From: Clostridium carboxidivorans P7 | GTDB lineage: Bacteria; Bacillota; Clostridia; Clostridiales; Clostridiaceae | NCBI RefSeq assembly: GCF_001038625.1 | Contig: NZ_CP011803.1 | Location: forward strand, 2,790,001-2,854,000 | Direction of reading: 5' to 3' | Length of the DNA: 64,000 nucleotides | Shown: one piece after another, positions 63,775 to 64,000 of the stretch | Position numbering within the stretch: the stretch's first letter is position 1 | Layout: every line of letters starts with the position of its first letter | The notes under the pieces: model-generated | Seen by the model: the letters and a program-made list of their open reading frames with translations, nothing else | The model's database searches: none | What the model was told of the DNA's origin: nothing | Translations under genes and position numbers: made by a program

Positions 63775-64000
63775 GGTCTCACCCTTTCGTCTCGCACTAC
63801 TTTACCGTCTGATATACCGATAATACGGTCCGCTTGCAGGGCGATATTTTCGTCATGGGTGACGACGATAAGTGTCTGTCGATATTTTTGATTGCTTAAT
63901 TTCAGCAAATTGATAATTTCATGTCCATTTCGGCTGTCCAAACTGCCAGTAGGTTCGTCGGCAAGCATCACCGCTGGAGCATTCATCAAAGCACGTCCTA
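63771..64000 (-). CDS. ABC transporter ATPase, MacB-type (5' part outside window)
   Basis: The visible C-terminal 75 residues read GRALMNAPAVMLADEPTGSL at the Walker B, then VVTHDENIALQADRI with the switch histidine, and run past the window end. It is the partner of the FtsX-type permease, translated before it with an ATGA overlap. Confidence 0.92.
   Translation of the reverse strand, partial: GRALMNAPAVMLADEPTGSLDSRNGHEIINLLKLSNQKYRQTLIVVTHDENIALQADRIIGISDGKVVRDERVRP

Noticed and set aside
1-64000. CRISPR arrays, tRNA and rRNA genes
   Set aside because: No spaced direct repeats of 25-40 bp and no cloverleaf or rRNA core sequences were seen by eye.

Overview
The window looks like a chromosomal stretch of an anaerobic, low-G+C Firmicute of the Clostridium type. 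The DNA is strongly AT-rich, ribosome binding sites are strong AGGAGG-like sequences, and tyrS is preceded by a T-box leader. Several families are typical of clostridia: a 2-hydroxyacyl-CoA dehydratase-like protein with a BadF-type ATPase, a ferredoxin-like DUF362 protein, a CD3324-like small HTH protein and an ATC-hydrolase-like gene. The species cannot be named from the sequence alone. There is no rRNA, tRNA or CRISPR array that I could see.

Layout. 1-4.0 kb: a Bce-type peptide-antibiotic module on the minus strand (ATPase, 10-TM permease, response regulator, start of the histidine kinase). 4.2-9.4 kb: a TetR-controlled RND efflux operon with two matching palindromic operators. 9.5-16 kb: an Mpv17-like membrane protein, an amino-acid permease plus amidohydrolase operon, a PucR-type regulator, and a 750-bp spacer with duplicated hairpins and gene remnants. 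16.2-17.9 kb: tyrS with a tyrosine T-box. 18-24.6 kb: an FRG-domain protein, a PhoP/PhoR-like two-component system and two tandem organophosphate-transporter paralogues behind a consensus promoter followed by a 9-bp tandem repeat. 24.8-26.3 kb and 40.1-41.6 kb: two nearly identical 1541-bp IS256-family elements, each with an 8-bp target duplication.

26.3-31 kb holds the dehydratase-like pair (one subunit fused to its activator ATPase), a Crp/Fnr-like regulator and two YdcZ-type membrane proteins around a 16-bp palindrome. 31.1-36.4 kb holds a redox-flavoured group (DUF362 ferredoxin, flavodoxin, carboxymuconolactone-decarboxylase-like protein, cupin) with MerR and LysR regulators and an AEC transporter. 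36.5-47.6 kb carries PadR, MarR and MocR regulators, each next to clear operator-like palindromes, plus a chemoreceptor, two GNAT acetyltransferases and a diguanylate cyclase. 47.6-56.3 kb carries a MITE-like palindrome, an ABC-F protein, unknown proteins, a nonsense-interrupted ATC-hydrolase gene and an ABC exporter whose permease is fused to an M1 metallopeptidase domain. 57-59.9 kb is an ArsR-type regulator divergent from a 55-residue protein and a DHA2-type drug exporter. 59.95-64 kb (YdcF-like protein, MacB/FtsX-type exporter) has visibly higher G+C than the rest and may be of foreign origin.

Themes: drug and peptide export systems are dense (five separate transport modules), each local regulator sits beside its target with a readable operator, and mobile or relic DNA is concentrated at gene ends. 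The most unusual signal is a pair of unlinked intergenic segments (about 24.60-24.74 and 33.69-33.81 kb) that share conserved blocks and compensating stems, suggesting a repeated structured RNA that I cannot assign to a known family.
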